DNA of 64,000 nt from Branchiostoma floridae (Eukaryota; Chordata; Leptocardii; Amphioxiformes; Branchiostomatidae). The position numbers and the translations under genes were made by a program. Each line of letters begins with the position of its first letter. Within the stretch, counting starts at the first letter, position 1. Location: positions 9,352,247-9,416,246 of the forward strand of contig NC_049985.1 of assembly GCF_000003815.2 (NCBI RefSeq). The letters run 5' to 3'. Shown here piece by piece: positions 24,401 to 36,266 of the stretch. A model generated the notes under the pieces. It ran no database searches. It saw only the letters and a program-made list of their open reading frames with translations, and had not been told where the DNA came from.

Positions 24401-24814
24401 GCTTTGAAGGTTAACTGCAGACCCGATTGACGTAAGAGCCTGCGTAGGTGGCCATTACGGAAAAGGCAGGCCGTGAAAACTATTTTTTCTGCGTAGTACG
24501 GGTTGATTTTTGGGTTGACATTCATTCTACTAGTATATAAAAAAGTAACTATCGGAAGACTGTTTTCTTATCACTGTATTCTTACCCAGCGTTATGAACA
24601 TGATCGCTGCTGGCAATTTTCCTCCAATGTTTTGCAAATCTGTACCTACCATTTTCGCGCCATATGCTAATAAGCGTGCGCTTTATGCTAAACGTCTAAA
24701 CCCTGACTCCCGCTAACGCGAGCCCGACGTGTTCTCTTTATACGCAGTTTGGCGTTGACAGGGACTCCCGCTGAGCCTACGGCCGTACGCTTCGGAGTGG
24801 ACGGGAGAAAATTT

Positions 24815-24914
24815 NNNNNNNNNNNNNNNNNNNNNNNNNNNNNNNNNNNNNNNNNNNNNNNNNNNNNNNNNNNNNNNNNNNNNNNNNNNNNNNNNNNNNN
24901 NNNNNNNNNNNNNN
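24815..24914. other. assembly gap, 100 N
   Basis: Exactly 100 N, gap of unknown size. The right flank begins six bases before a copy of a repeat found again at 26268. Confidence 0.99.
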
Positions 24915-24919
24915 TTGGG

Positions 24920-25195
24920 GTCCAGTCGTGGGTTCTGAGTGGTGCGGTTGTACATAGCAGCGAAAAAGTGCCTTTTGTGGGGATTGACTAATCGTAGTTT
25001 GTAATTGCTATAAAAAAAGTTTCTACGTATAGTTTACATTGGCAATTTTTTCCCACGATATAGGGTAAATGTGCTCGACAAAGAATGAAAAATCTGCTGA
25101 AATTTCACGTAGCTTCATTATGAGCGCGCCCATTTAAACCACGAATTATAACATAGAAGTCTATGGGAAGAAGAAACTCATCAATGAGACCTTAA
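24920..25195. mobile_element. right-hand part of a TTAA MITE, cut by the gap
   Basis: About 275 bp nearly identical to 26268-26541, ending ATCAATGAGACCTTAA. Its left end is missing and should lie within the gap. The only difference I noticed is one extra A in the downstream copy (GTACATAGC versus GTACAATAGC). Confidence 0.75.
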
Positions 25196-26057
25196 ATAAA
25201 AATGAAAAATATTCATAAAAAATCAAGGAATAGCACTGGAGCAAAAATTTGAAAAGGGTTTATAACCGGGCGCCACCCCGCATTTTTTGGCTGCAGATTA
25301 CGCCGTGTACCTATTTCCGTTACCATGGTAACGGACGGGTCTACATTTCCAAGGGGCGTTACTATTGTTATTTTTCTTGTATCACACTCTACTGGATATA
25401 GAAGCCATTTGAAAGAGGACTAAGGTTCTAAAGCTATCTTTCTTGAGGCAAACTACATCCAAGTTATTTTTTGCAATCGCCGCCTTCTCTCGAACGCCCC
25501 TCCAACCCCCCCCCCCCCAAACCCCGGGCTAGGCGACACCTATTAAAGGCCAATCAGAAAGGCTCAGTTCGGCTTGCCCGCCTCTGGTATAAGGGAGCTT
25601 GAAACGCAGCTAACATTAATTTCTAGTCGTTAAGCTCTGTTTTGACTTTATGAGCTATAGTACCTTCACCCGATCCTCTATAGAACCGTTTATTTTACGT
25701 AGAAAGATCTGGATGAATCTCGTCGTGCCTGTCGTGCTGATATCCCTTACACGACTATTCTCTGAGATATATTCCAATTAAACAAAGACAAAGTCACAAA
25801 GAGAACACTACTCAGTCAAACTCATACACAGACTGATCTAATGAGTCTTTGCGACACGTCAAAAGCGTCAGTTTCGACGCCTTTGCACTTTGGCCTTTGT
25901 CCGCCGCTAGGTGGCGCTTTCATGCCTATCATGATCTCGTACTTAATTACCTCCCAGAGGCTAATTCATTAACGTAAGACACCCAAACTTTCAGAGATGA
26001 TGAAGAAAACGACATTCTTTCTTTTGATAGATTTTTTCAATAATACATTAAACTTAA

Positions 26058-26537
26058 GGTCTCATTGATGTATTACTCCGCGAGTGGACACCCTAAAAGA
26101 GATCCGAGCCAAAAACTGAACGGCTGTATAGACGCATGTTTTTAGCGGTGAGAAATTCCCTTTTAGCCAGCGGAACTGATATCAAAAGTTAGATTGGTGA
26201 AGTTTTGTTTCTAACTGAAGAAATAAGCAGGTAAAGTTTGGCAGCCGCGCGCTAGATCGGAGGTACACAGTCGTGGGTTCTGAGTGGTGCGGTTGTACAA
26301 TAGCAGCGAAAAAGTGCCTTTTGTGGGGATTGACTAATCGTAGTTTGTAATTGCTATAAAAAAAGTTTCTACGTATAGTTTACATTGGCAATTTTTTCCC
26401 ACGATATAGGGTAAATGTGCTCGACAAAGAATGAAAAATCTGCTGAAATTTCACGTAGCTTCATTATGAGCGCGCCCATTTAAACCACGAATTATAACAT
26501 AGAAGTCTATGGGAAGAAGAAACTCATCAATGAGACC
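26058..26537. mobile_element. 480-bp MITE with TTAA target duplication
   Basis: Begins GGTCTCATTGATG at 26058 and ends with its reverse complement CATCAATGAGACC at 26537. It is flanked by TTAA at 26054-26057 and 26538-26541. TTAA duplications belong to piggyBac and Kolobok-type transposases. The ends start GG rather than the piggyBac CCC, which leans to Kolobok-like. No open frame inside. Confidence 0.8.
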
Positions 26538-27013
26538 TTAAGGTACAGCTTTTTGTGCTATAAAGACTAGGTTGTTGCATGGCAGTGTACCTGTAGATGG
26601 AGTCAAAGTAGAATACATGATGCTGTACAAGAATGTTCATTCATAAAGGTATGAGACAAGCATAGAATAAGAACCCGTTGAGCCAGATTTTTATTTGTGG
26701 TTTGTCTGACACCCACAGCTCAGTCATCACTCTCTTCCTGTGTGGACCCAGACAGTCTAATTTCAGTAGCTGACATATGAGACAATGTTAGATGTACGTG
26801 TATCTCCCATAGCAATAGTAAATGTATTTGAAACTGTATCAGTCAAACAATCACTATTTAAAGCTCTGGATGCACGGCCAGTGCCAAGTTTATACCCAGA
26901 TTTTTCCAGTAACACCTTAAAATAGCCCATTGAGGATATGATGTGAAATTCATCTGCCTCTGGTATGAAGAACGGGTTGTGTTACTGGTGTGTTTCCGGG
27001 AACACCCCCGCGC

Positions 27014-27165
27014 GACGTCACAAGTTTTCTTTGCGCCATAACGTCACAGCCAAATCTGTCCCATCTCTGGGGACACAGCCCCCTTATTTGGAAATAAGCA
27101 GAATTTATTTTGTAGGGTGGGACAGGATCGTCATGAAGTCCCACCCTATAATCTCCCGTATAAAA
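27014..27165 (+). promoter_or_regulatory. CArG/CRE/TATA promoter of immediate-early type
   Basis: GACGTCAC at 27014-27021 and TAACGTCAC at about 27039-27047 are CRE-like. CCTTATTTGG at 27082-27091 is a perfect CArG box (CC, six A/T, GG) for SRF. TATAAAA lies at 27159-27165, about 100 bp before an ATG at 27260. The order SRF site, CRE and strong TATA is that of growth-factor and cAMP-induced genes. The only downstream plus-strand gene in reach is the PP2C phosphatase. Confidence 0.6.
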
Positions 27166-27259
27166 CGCTGCCCAACGTTCAGACCAACCATTAACCAAAA
27201 AGACGAGACCAAAGCTTTCTGTGAGACCAGCGGTAGAACCAGCCCACGCCAGCCTAGTC

Positions 27260-27362
27260 ATGCCGCCCGTCGCTGTTGAACCATTTCAGCATTATGATGA
27301 TGATTTCCTGTCGTCTCTGCGCTTTTATAACTACTGCCATGGATCGTTCCGAGCCATGCTAT
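27260..27362 (+). CDS. candidate alternative first coding exon of the PP2C gene
   Basis: ATG at 27260 opens a frame starting MPPVAVEPFQHYDDDFLSS and ending with FRAML before a donor T|GTATGT at 27363 (phase 1). Spliced to the PP2C acceptor before 30110, it would read one Tyr and then continue straight into the MGQTLSEP start in the same frame. That would add 35 residues and remove the N-myristoylation signal. I do not recognise the peptide. It may instead be 5' UTR or belong to an unseen gene. Confidence 0.3.
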
Positions 27363-30111
27363 GTATGTACCGTCTTTCCTTTCTTCCTTTCTTATATGTG
27401 ACCATGACGCTCTGTCGTCTGACTGAGTCTCTTTAGGAGCTGACCGCCAGTTTGGGTATAATAGGACCAATACATATTTGTGCAATGGCATCCACCCCTA
27501 CTGCCCTTTCAAAACCATTTTTATTGTGAATTCTGATTTCTAAGAACTGATATTGTACCCATATATTTGGTACTGCGTAGCTACTGTATCAGTGAGTGAG
27601 CGCTGGATGTTGCATGCTTAGTGTCATGGTGCATGTAGGAGTGTTTCGGTCGCTGTGCTGCCAATATCTATGGTTATCTGGTATCTTTGTGTTCAGGAGA
27701 AGGTCCAGGAAGCATCGTTGTGGTAAGGCTATCTAAAGAATGCTGTTATCAGTGTCATAACAGTAGTTGTTGTGACGAATAGACCATAAATTGTTAGGAT
27801 CCGGGATCGGCAAGGAATGTTGGTACGCTGTATTTCATTTTTTAGTCTGTTGGGAGTGCCATATTTCAGTGGTTTGGTTTTAACAACTTTTATTCCAGTT
27901 TATTATCTTACCGTGTTTCCTCTTGTCACAAATGTTTCTGTATGGTTTGATTTTTGTTTACAGTGTCGCTCATTGTCCCGCTGTTGTGTGTAGATAATAT
28001 AATGGCTGATGCAATGCTAACCTTCAGTAGGATCCTGTTCAATGTCATTGTCATCGAATGACAGACTGATGGCTGTCACGTCACGTCAGCCCATATGTAA
28101 ACAAACTGCTGATGAGAATCCCCACTTCCCTCCAAATTTAATCATCATTTCTGAGTTCTGCCATTAAGAGAGTATCTAATCAGTGAGTGGCACTTAGAAG
28201 ATATCATGTTCAAGGTCACAGAGGTGAGCGATGGTTCTGCACCAGGAAGTGCCAGGATATTCTCCTCCAACAGGATTTAATGGGTTGTTGAGCCTCTCAA
28301 TGGCAGCTATAGCTATTGGCTGCTATATCAGTAACAGTAAGCTGTTCAACACTGATTGCTTCAGGGCACTTGTGTCACACAGTGTGTATAGGATTTCTCT
28401 CTTCTCTGATCCCATCTCATAGATCCATTGAAACCATTCTGAAGCAGCAAATATATGATTTACATTTATATTTTATAACAGGTATGGTAAGGCTATCTAT
28501 ATATCTATATGCTGGATGAAAGTTATAACTGAAATTCAAAATATTTATAACATTTCTCTTGTGATTTTACTTGCAGTCTAAAAGTAACCCGTACATTTGT
28601 AGATTTTATCCATTAATGGGTAAAATCTTAAAGTAAAAACTTAACAGGATTTTGCTTATTTCGTACATCTGCATTTATCAGTGTTCAAAATTCATCTAGT
28701 TGAAATTTAACTGATAGTGAAAAAATATATGGTGTTCAATGACTGGAAATCATAGCTAGCCAGGTGTATATTATCTGCCCTGTTAAATCAGCAAATATTC
28801 AGAGCATATCTATGACATGAGATCATTATCATGTTTATTGTGCAGTTATCTAGATTGGCCTGGGGAAACTATATCCATCTTATGGACATTTTGTACTTAA
28901 ATCAGAATCCGGTAATTCCTAAACAAAGACAGCCACTGCTCATGCATGTTATCTACTAGTAGATGTTCTTGAGTTATTTCTCTAAGCCTGTGCTGATGAA
29001 AGATTCTGCTGCCAATTACGGAGCAATCTTAACAGGTTGACTTGATAGGATGCCTCCAAGCAATTACGAAGATGAAGATGATGAAAGCTGCAGGGTTGTG
29101 AAGATGAGAGGCTAGGGATCACAGTAACAGATATCCCCAAACATTTAGTGCACAGACCTGCAATTATTCTGCCAGTCTAATCACCAAACCTGGAAGGGCA
29201 CTCAACATGGGACTTCGTTTGTTGAAATTGGAACTGATATACGTATTCCTTAAAGTTAAACCTTGAGTGGCCTAAGGGGCATGCTGATTAGGTCAGGGGC
29301 ATAACACAGTGCTTGTGCATGTATTTGAAGCAAACATTTTGGGCTTAGTTATAAAGTGTTATAAATCGTTGAAGAGATTCAAAATAGTTTTTCAAAATCT
29401 AGATATCTTAAAATTTGTTGTTAATATTAAGGCTTTTTGTACTGAAGGGTTGAAATTCCCCAAATACTAAATAGTTTTTTTTTTAAACGTGAAGTCAGCA
29501 GCACAGGTAGAAATTCCAGCCATCACACTGACTGACAGCGGCCATCTTGAAGTTGAAAGAAATCTTGCAATCTATTCTCAAGTCCCAAGATCAAAACAGC
29601 TGCATGTTGACAAATGATCATTCTACACATATGAACATTAACAATTGCACTAGTCTTTTTTTACCCTTTTCCTCAATTTGAATTTTCATATTCACTGATA
29701 TAAGGTGAATACATTGTTTGACTACAGTAGTACAATAATGTTCTCTACATCTGTTGTGCTAATTATGGCACAAAGTTCAAATGATGACAAATATTTGAAT
29801 GTTAGTTCTATAAATATTAACCTTCAATTATGCTACACAGCCATATGTATATACAGACTTTGTCAGAAGGCCACTTCCTCCATACTAATTAGTTTATAAA
29901 CGTAATATCAGATCTTGGTCATTTGGTCACATTTAAGTGATTATGGTCACGTGGTACGATGATGTCAGCAAAGATGGCATCACCAAATGTCTATAGGGAA
30001 CTTGTGAACATAGCAGGGGATGGGAGTGTGAAAATCAAGCAGGCGTGTAAACACTTTATAACTGCAGTGTCACATGTTGCTGACGTGGTTCTCTCTGCTG
30101 TTTCTGCAGAC

Positions 30112-33100
30112 ATGGGGCAAACGTTGTCGGAGCCGGTCACAGCCAAGGAGACGAGTAGTGCAGCCAACAGTGTGGTGATGGTGGGGTCATCATGCATGCA
30201 GGGATGGAGGATAAACATGGAGGACGCACACACGCACATCCTCTCACTTCCCGAGGACAAAGACGCTGCTTTCTTCGCTGTTTACGACGGACATGGAGGT
30301 GAGAGATTTTTTAAGCGTCGTGTGTAATACCGCTCTCTCTCTCTCTTTTTCTCTCTAAGATATGTAATAATGAAACAAGATGTGAGAAAAAAAGCATCAG
30401 TTTCAGTTTCATCATCTTCAGTAGCTGTGTTTAGGCATCCAGACTGATTTTCGAACATTGTGTACAGCAGACAGTGAAGGCTGAATATATTAAGAAGTAG
30501 ATATGAACATGATTTGGACGCTTTTAAGTCTTATCCTTGAGACTTTGGTCAACCTTGTAATTCCAATCTTCGTATTAGACTCCAGCCCCCTAAGAATGCT
30601 AAGAAGGAAAGATAAATCATGTAAAGAATCCTGTAAAATGTTTTTTGTATGTTCGCTTTAGTTTAAGTGTAAGTTTTACTCTCTGCAGTGTATTTGAGCA
30701 TCTCTGAAAGATAATGTGGCAGTATGAATCATATTTATTTATAGTACATGTGTATACCCTTGGACATTATTAGCCTTGGTCATTTATCATCCAAAAGTGT
30801 GATGCATAAATCCTTCTGCTGTTCCACAGGGGCCAAAGTAGCACAGTATGCTGGATCACATCTGCACAAGAAGATTGTCAAGCATCCATCATACAGTAAG
30901 TCATTCAAATCTAATGAAATACCGGTAGATCAGAAAACTGTATTTTTGTCTTGTAGTCATATTCTTGACACAAAAATCGTAGCCATCCGTTTCTGAGAAC
31001 AGCTAAGATGGTACAATGTACAATGTGTTCCCTTTCTTTTCAGCAAGCTGTATTCCAATCTGAATTGACTCTGTCTTTTTTCCAGAAGTAGGTAAAGTAG
31101 AAGATGCCATGAGAGGAGGCTTCCTTGAGGTGGACACAGATATGAGAAATGGTACGTCTGACCATCAGATATACTTGTACCTGACTTCATCGTTATCTCT
31201 GATATGTCAGCTTCCCTACCCCCTTACTGTGGTGTGTGTCAGACTGGCAGTTGTGGTGCATGATCTTGAACATCTTTATTAGCCTTAAATGTTGGTTTAT
31301 ATTCTTTGTCCCATGGATGAAAAAAAAATTAATCTTTGGATGCACACAACATATTTTTTTGTAATTTTTCTTCATGATACCATTGATGATTCTAAAATCA
31401 TCTGGATTTTGGCCCTTTTCTGCTGGTATATTCCCTTTCATTGCTCTTAAAAATTGCTCTTGCAAGCTTGGACACTTTTGAGCTGTATGTCAAGTGTGCA
31501 GCAGGGGATACCAGAACAAAAATGTGCACAATTTGCTGAAGGTTAGAAGGAGACAGAAGGCTGTTGGCAAGGTCTTCGTCTGAACCATTTTTCTCTAAAT
31601 CTGTCTTGCCTTAGTTTTCCACAAATTCCCTTTCACATCAATAATGCATTAGCTGGCCCCAAGTGTTCATCCCAATAGCGCGAGTAGCAAGTTAGACGGT
31701 GCAATTAACGTCCTCAAAGGACTGAGGTTTGCAGGGGTGCCTGTTTCATAGATGGCTCCAGTAACTGTCATTGGCATTTTAGCTGGCTGGGAGCCAGAAA
31801 CTTGACTTAACTGGGCTAGCTATCCCTGCTAGTGGTTTCAATAGGCACTTCTACCCCAGGCAGTGACATATTACCAATTTAACAGGTAGTTGAGCAGTAA
31901 TGGCTTCTTGTTTGTTTTCCACATTGTCTGATAATGCAGATCTATGGGTGTGTTTGCCTTCCTGTTTGCCCTATGAGAGTGTAAATGGAAGAATGATTGG
32001 TTACATAGTCTTTGTAATTGTTGACTTTGGGATGGACCAGTAGAGATCGTGGCGTGTGTTATGTGTGCGTGTGCTAGTGTTATTGCAAATGATTGATAAG
32101 GGGTCAACAGTTATGTTTTCTGTAGTCCTGTATTTTTGGGAAGTCCACCAGTGTATTTTTGTGTGTTTTCTTCCTGCTGTATTCCTCACCTGTTCTTCTT
32201 GTTTGTTCCAGACGAGTCGATGAGGGATGAACTAGCAGGGTCAACTGCAGTCACAGTTTTACTGAAGAATAACAAAATCTATTGTGTAAGTACCTCTCTC
32301 TTAAATGTGTTAAATCTTTTTATGTGAAATATATATCAAGCAAACAACTATGTTTGTAGTGATGATAAATGCAGGTATAGCCAATTGGAAACGCATTGAG
32401 AGAGCCCTTTTCTGATTAAGTCATTAGAAACCATATATTCAATATTTCTGAACGTATATATTAATTATGTCTAATTTACTACTAGTAATGAACAAGCCGG
32501 CGGGCAAACTGGAGGCTAATCCATAGTGTGACGTCGTTCATCTCCTGGGTTGTTAGTGTGATGGAAGCTAGTTTGTTTCATTGACAAACATTTTGTGTTT
32601 ATTTGACAGGGTAATGTCGGAGACTCCAGATCGATAGCGAGTGTGCACGGGAAGGTCCAACAGCTGTCCTTCGACCACAAACCCAGTAATGAGGGGGAGA
32701 CCAAGAGAATCATCGCTGCGGGGGGATGGGTGGAGTTCAACAGGGTCAATGGTCAGTCCTACATTTTTTAGTTTACAGTTTTACTTTATTTCTTTGTATC
32801 CTGTGACTTGCAGCTCTCTTTAGCCATATTTATCATTGTTCCATGTACAACAGGTGGAGACCTGTAGATTTATTTGTGAACTGCCTTTCTGAATCTAAAG
32901 TGACAAGGTTCTCAATGGTTTAGTGCTTAACAGCATGTTGTCTGTTGCCCACAGGTAACCTGGCCCTGTCCAGAGCTCTGGGGGATTTCGTTTTCAAGCA
33001 GAATGACAAGAAGAAAGCAGAGGAACAGATAGTTACTGGTAAGTATGGCACCTCACATATATAGGTGTTGACATGTGCTTCTTTTATGCTGAATAAGTTA

Positions 33101-34107
33101 CTGCCAATCAGTGCCAGTGTGTCAATTGTCATTACTTATGTATTTTCATCTGTCACTATGTTGACTCGCCAATATCAGCTATACTATCAGAGAGTCAGTG
33201 TAATGTATTTTCATCTGTAAATAAAGAAGAAGATGAACTTAATTGCCAGACAATTGTAAAGGATACAATGTGTGGCAACTTGTACATACAACATATTCCA
33301 ACTATACAAGTTGAAGTTGCTATTATCTAACAGTTCTAAGGGACTAGATAAATAGATACTCCTTTTCTGTGTACTAACGCCATGTTTCCCCGCGGCCCCC
33401 AGCGTACCCAGATGTGGTTGTGGAGGACCTGACAGCAGAGCATGAGTTCCTGGTGCTGGCGTGTGACGGGATCTGGGATGTCATGTCCAACCAGGAGGTG
33501 GTGGACTTCATCAGGACCAGAATAGCCCAGAAAATGGAGCCACCTGAGGTGAGGCAGCAGGCTCTTAGCCTGGCATGCGTCATGGTGTCCTTTGGACGCT
33601 TCTTTTCTTAAGATAACAATAAATTGGACACACCAGACGCCCATACACTGGGGAGCAGATCCTCTGACAAGCATGAAATTTTGATTGACCAGGGATGCCA
33701 TTAGCTATATATAGGTCATTTACTGTGATCTCTTTTATCAGTGATTGTGGCCCTCAGGATACCTTAGAATGCACAATTTTAACTTTAATTCTCAACAACT
33801 CTACACCATGGAAGGTGTATGCTCTCAGTAGTTTCTCAGTATGTAGAATTCTCCATCCATACTTAATCTTAGTCTTCACATTTTTGTCTTTTTTTTCTTC
33901 CCTGTTCAGATTTGTGAAGAACTGATCAACAGATGTTTGGCACCAGACTGCCAGATGGGGGGCCTGGGCTGTGACAACATGACTGTCATCATCGTTACTC
34001 TGCTGCAAGGAAAGTCGTACGATGAACTAGCCGAGAAGTGTGCCTTGCCCAGTATGGCAGTTCCGTCCAGTCCAGAAAACGGCGCGGGATTTTCGGACCT
34101 CAGATAG
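30112..34107 (+). CDS. PP2C-type Ser/Thr protein phosphatase (Ptc2/PPM-2-like)
   Basis: Mn/Mg-dependent protein phosphatase, 320 aa. Exons 30112-30298, 30830-30895, 31086-31151, 32212-32285, 32610-32751, 32955-33038, 33403-33548 and 33910-34107 join with consistent phases. Catalytic residues are all present: R33, E37 and D38 (WRINMEDAH), D59-G60-H62 (VYDGHGG), D189 (SRALGD), D228 (ACDGIWD), D277 (GCDNMTV). The protein closely resembles the C. elegans T23F11.1 (ppm-2) type as I remember it, including the start [10 protein letters not shown]. The start MGQTLSEP at 30112 lies two bases after a strong acceptor (TTTCTGCAG) and gives Gly2 with Ser6, an N-myristoylation pattern also known for PPM1A/B. 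The C-terminal tail after about residue 285 is short and lacks the helical extension of PPM1A. Substrates cannot be inferred. Confidence 0.92.
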
Positions 34108-34536
34108 AAGACCTAGATAGGCGCTGTAGATAGAGATCGGATCATTTGTTCGGCAACCGCCTGACATCACTTACATGTACGAGAAAATTCTCTTTTCTCT
34201 CAGATTTGTTGGTACATTGAACTTGTGGGTGCTAAGCCTCACCACCTAAGATGATAATGGGGGTTACTTACAACCATCAGGAAGGATTGTGGCATAGACT
34301 TTATGAAGGTAACCGTATAATCACACGTGTGTGTTGGGCTCCGAGATTTGATGCATTGTATGGTTCCAGGGATAACTGTTAGGGAGTTGACACAACAGGA
34401 TGTTGGTTGCCCTGCACTAGCGACCTCTGTACATAAGTTTATACCCATATTAGGAAAAGGAGACCAAAGATTTTGGGATGGAGTCAGCCAATCGGTGCCT
34501 GTTATGGTGTGATGGGATAGGCAATGTAAAGGCAGC

Positions 34537-34581
34537 CATCACTATGGTAACCATTACTATGGTAACCATCACTATGGTTTC
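34537..34581. repeat. three tandem copies of a 15-bp unit
   Basis: Three consecutive units of CATCACTATGGTAAC, with small changes in the second and third. It lies about 430 bp past the PP2C stop, possibly in the 3' UTR. Confidence 0.8.
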
Positions 34582-35766
34582 AACAGGTAGAATGACCAAT
34601 TTGTGCTGGTCACAAAACTGCAACTAGGGAAGTTCCTACCACCGAGGGGTTTCATTGTGTTCAAAATGATGTTTTGTACTTGTTCGACACAGAGTTTCTC
34701 TGCAATGTAAAGTAGTGTTGCATTCCATTGTAAAAATAGATGCTTGGTTATATGCTGATGTAGAAATGAACTTAAAGCACCATGACTTGCAAGGCCTCTT
34801 TGGATATTTTGAAATCAATGTTGGTGGTAGAATGAATGTAGTTAACTGTATGACTGAAATGATGGATTGTGAGGACAGTGGACAGAAACAGTGCAAATGA
34901 ACACCTTCAAAGTCTACATTACATGCCACATGTCCATTTGTGATGTAGATATTATAGATAGTACTGGTGAAGAGGGTAGTTTCAAATCGGAAAGCATACA
35001 CTAAGGATGCTTTCCTCGTAACTGGTATTAAGAAATTCCAGGTTTTGAGTCCAAGTTTTTTTTCATAGCCTCAAGTTCAAGCCTCTGGGGTTTTAACAAC
35101 CTCAGAGTAAAACTAAAAGAGAAATGACTTTAACAGGTTGTCAGTCTTCCAACCATTTTCCTCATATGTGAAACCTTTACTTGAAGCACACTGTTGTGAG
35201 CATGTAACATGCTGGTAATGCAATGAGCCATGGATGTATTTTTGCTTGCAGAAGTATACCAGGCAGTCATCAGCCATAACTGCTAATTGTGCCCTCTACC
35301 AATTGACTTCTGTACTGCAGCAAAAGGCAACTTACTAAGATTTCTGATCTCCAAAACCATGAGTTACACATTTGTGCTGTCAATAGTTTGTTGTACAAGC
35401 TCCATTTATGCTGTGATATCTGAATTTGTTGTGGAGCAAAAAAAAATTCTATGATAGAAGATTGTTGTTGTTTACTTGTAACCAAGATTCTGTCTCAACT
35501 TTCAAGTTGCAAATTTAGCTATCATTTAAATCATTCTGTTCTGTTAATATGTGTATTAATCCTGCTATGGCAAAGGTGTTTTGTTTTATGAAGGCTTTTC
35601 TTGCAACTGTCAGATAAGTCTTGACTTCAAATTCCAGAGTTTTAGGTGGAAATTTTCCTGTACTGTTGTAGAGAAATAAATCTATGAAATCTCCAGCAAT
35701 GGTGTATTTTTTCCATGATAGACTGACAGAGTACCCTGACAACAGACCTAAGAGTTTCCTTGTTCC

Positions 35767-35953
35767 TAATCTCTAAGCAGATCCTATGGTAGTTAGCATA
35801 AGATAGCATCAAAAGCTGACAGAGGAGTGAAGTCGGCCTAGGAGCATGTTTGGCTACTAGAGCATACTTTACGCACTCCTTAGCCAGCTTCACTCTGCCA
35901 GCTTTTGATATCTTTTGATATCTTATGCTACCATAGGATCTGCTTAGAGATTA
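35767..35953. mobile_element. full copy of the TCTCCAAGCAGATCC-type MITE
   Basis: Left end TAATCTCTAAGCAGATCC and right end GGATCTGCTTAGAGATTA are perfect inverted repeats, continuing as imperfect arms to the centre. It is the same family as 4364 and 60888. Confidence 0.8.
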
Positions 35954-36266
35954 CATTGTTCCTGATTATCCAGGTGCCTTCCTCATAAGGCTTCTGTCGG
36001 CACAGATAAGATAGATCAAGTTGCCTGGCCTGGATGGCATCGATCCCTCCTGAACACTGGCCCCTATGAGAAATATAAGGCCTTAGCCAGCTTCACTCTG
36101 CCATCTTATGCTACCATAGGATCTGCTTAGAGATTACATTGTTCCTGATTATCCAGGTGCCTTCCTCATAAGGCTTCTGTCGGCACAGATAAGATAGATC
36201 AAGTTGCCTGGCCTGGATGGCATCGATCCCTCCTGAACACTGGCCCCTATGGAGAAATTATAAGGC
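35878..36266. repeat. tandem duplication, units of about 203 and 186 bp
   Basis: Unit 35878-36080 is followed directly by 36081-36266. Both start CCTTAGCCAGCTTCACTCTG, carry the right end of the adjacent MITE and continue through CATCGATCCCTCCTGAACAC. The second unit lacks about 18 bp (GCTTTTGATATCTTTTGA) and differs by single bases near its end, so the event is recent. Confidence 0.85.

Larger units (their letters stand above)
16511..27000. other. long non-coding stretch with transposon remnants
   Basis: No coding exon is supported over about 10 kb. The longest frame, 152 codons on minus at 21876-22334, has no domain, hydrophobic pattern or splice context. Contents I recognise are listed separately: a SINE at 19865, a TIR element at 20581, and TTAA elements at 24920-26537. 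A poly-C run lies near 25507. It is either intergenic or the first intron of the PP2C gene. Confidence 0.5.

Noticed and set aside
26950-27279. Overlapping 100-codon frames on both strands
   Set aside because: The region is better explained as a promoter (CArG, CRE, TATA); the frames show no domain.
27260-27362. First exon of a FOS-like gene
   Set aside because: The promoter resembles FOS, but the peptide is not FOS-like and no bZIP exon is visible downstream before the PP2C exons.
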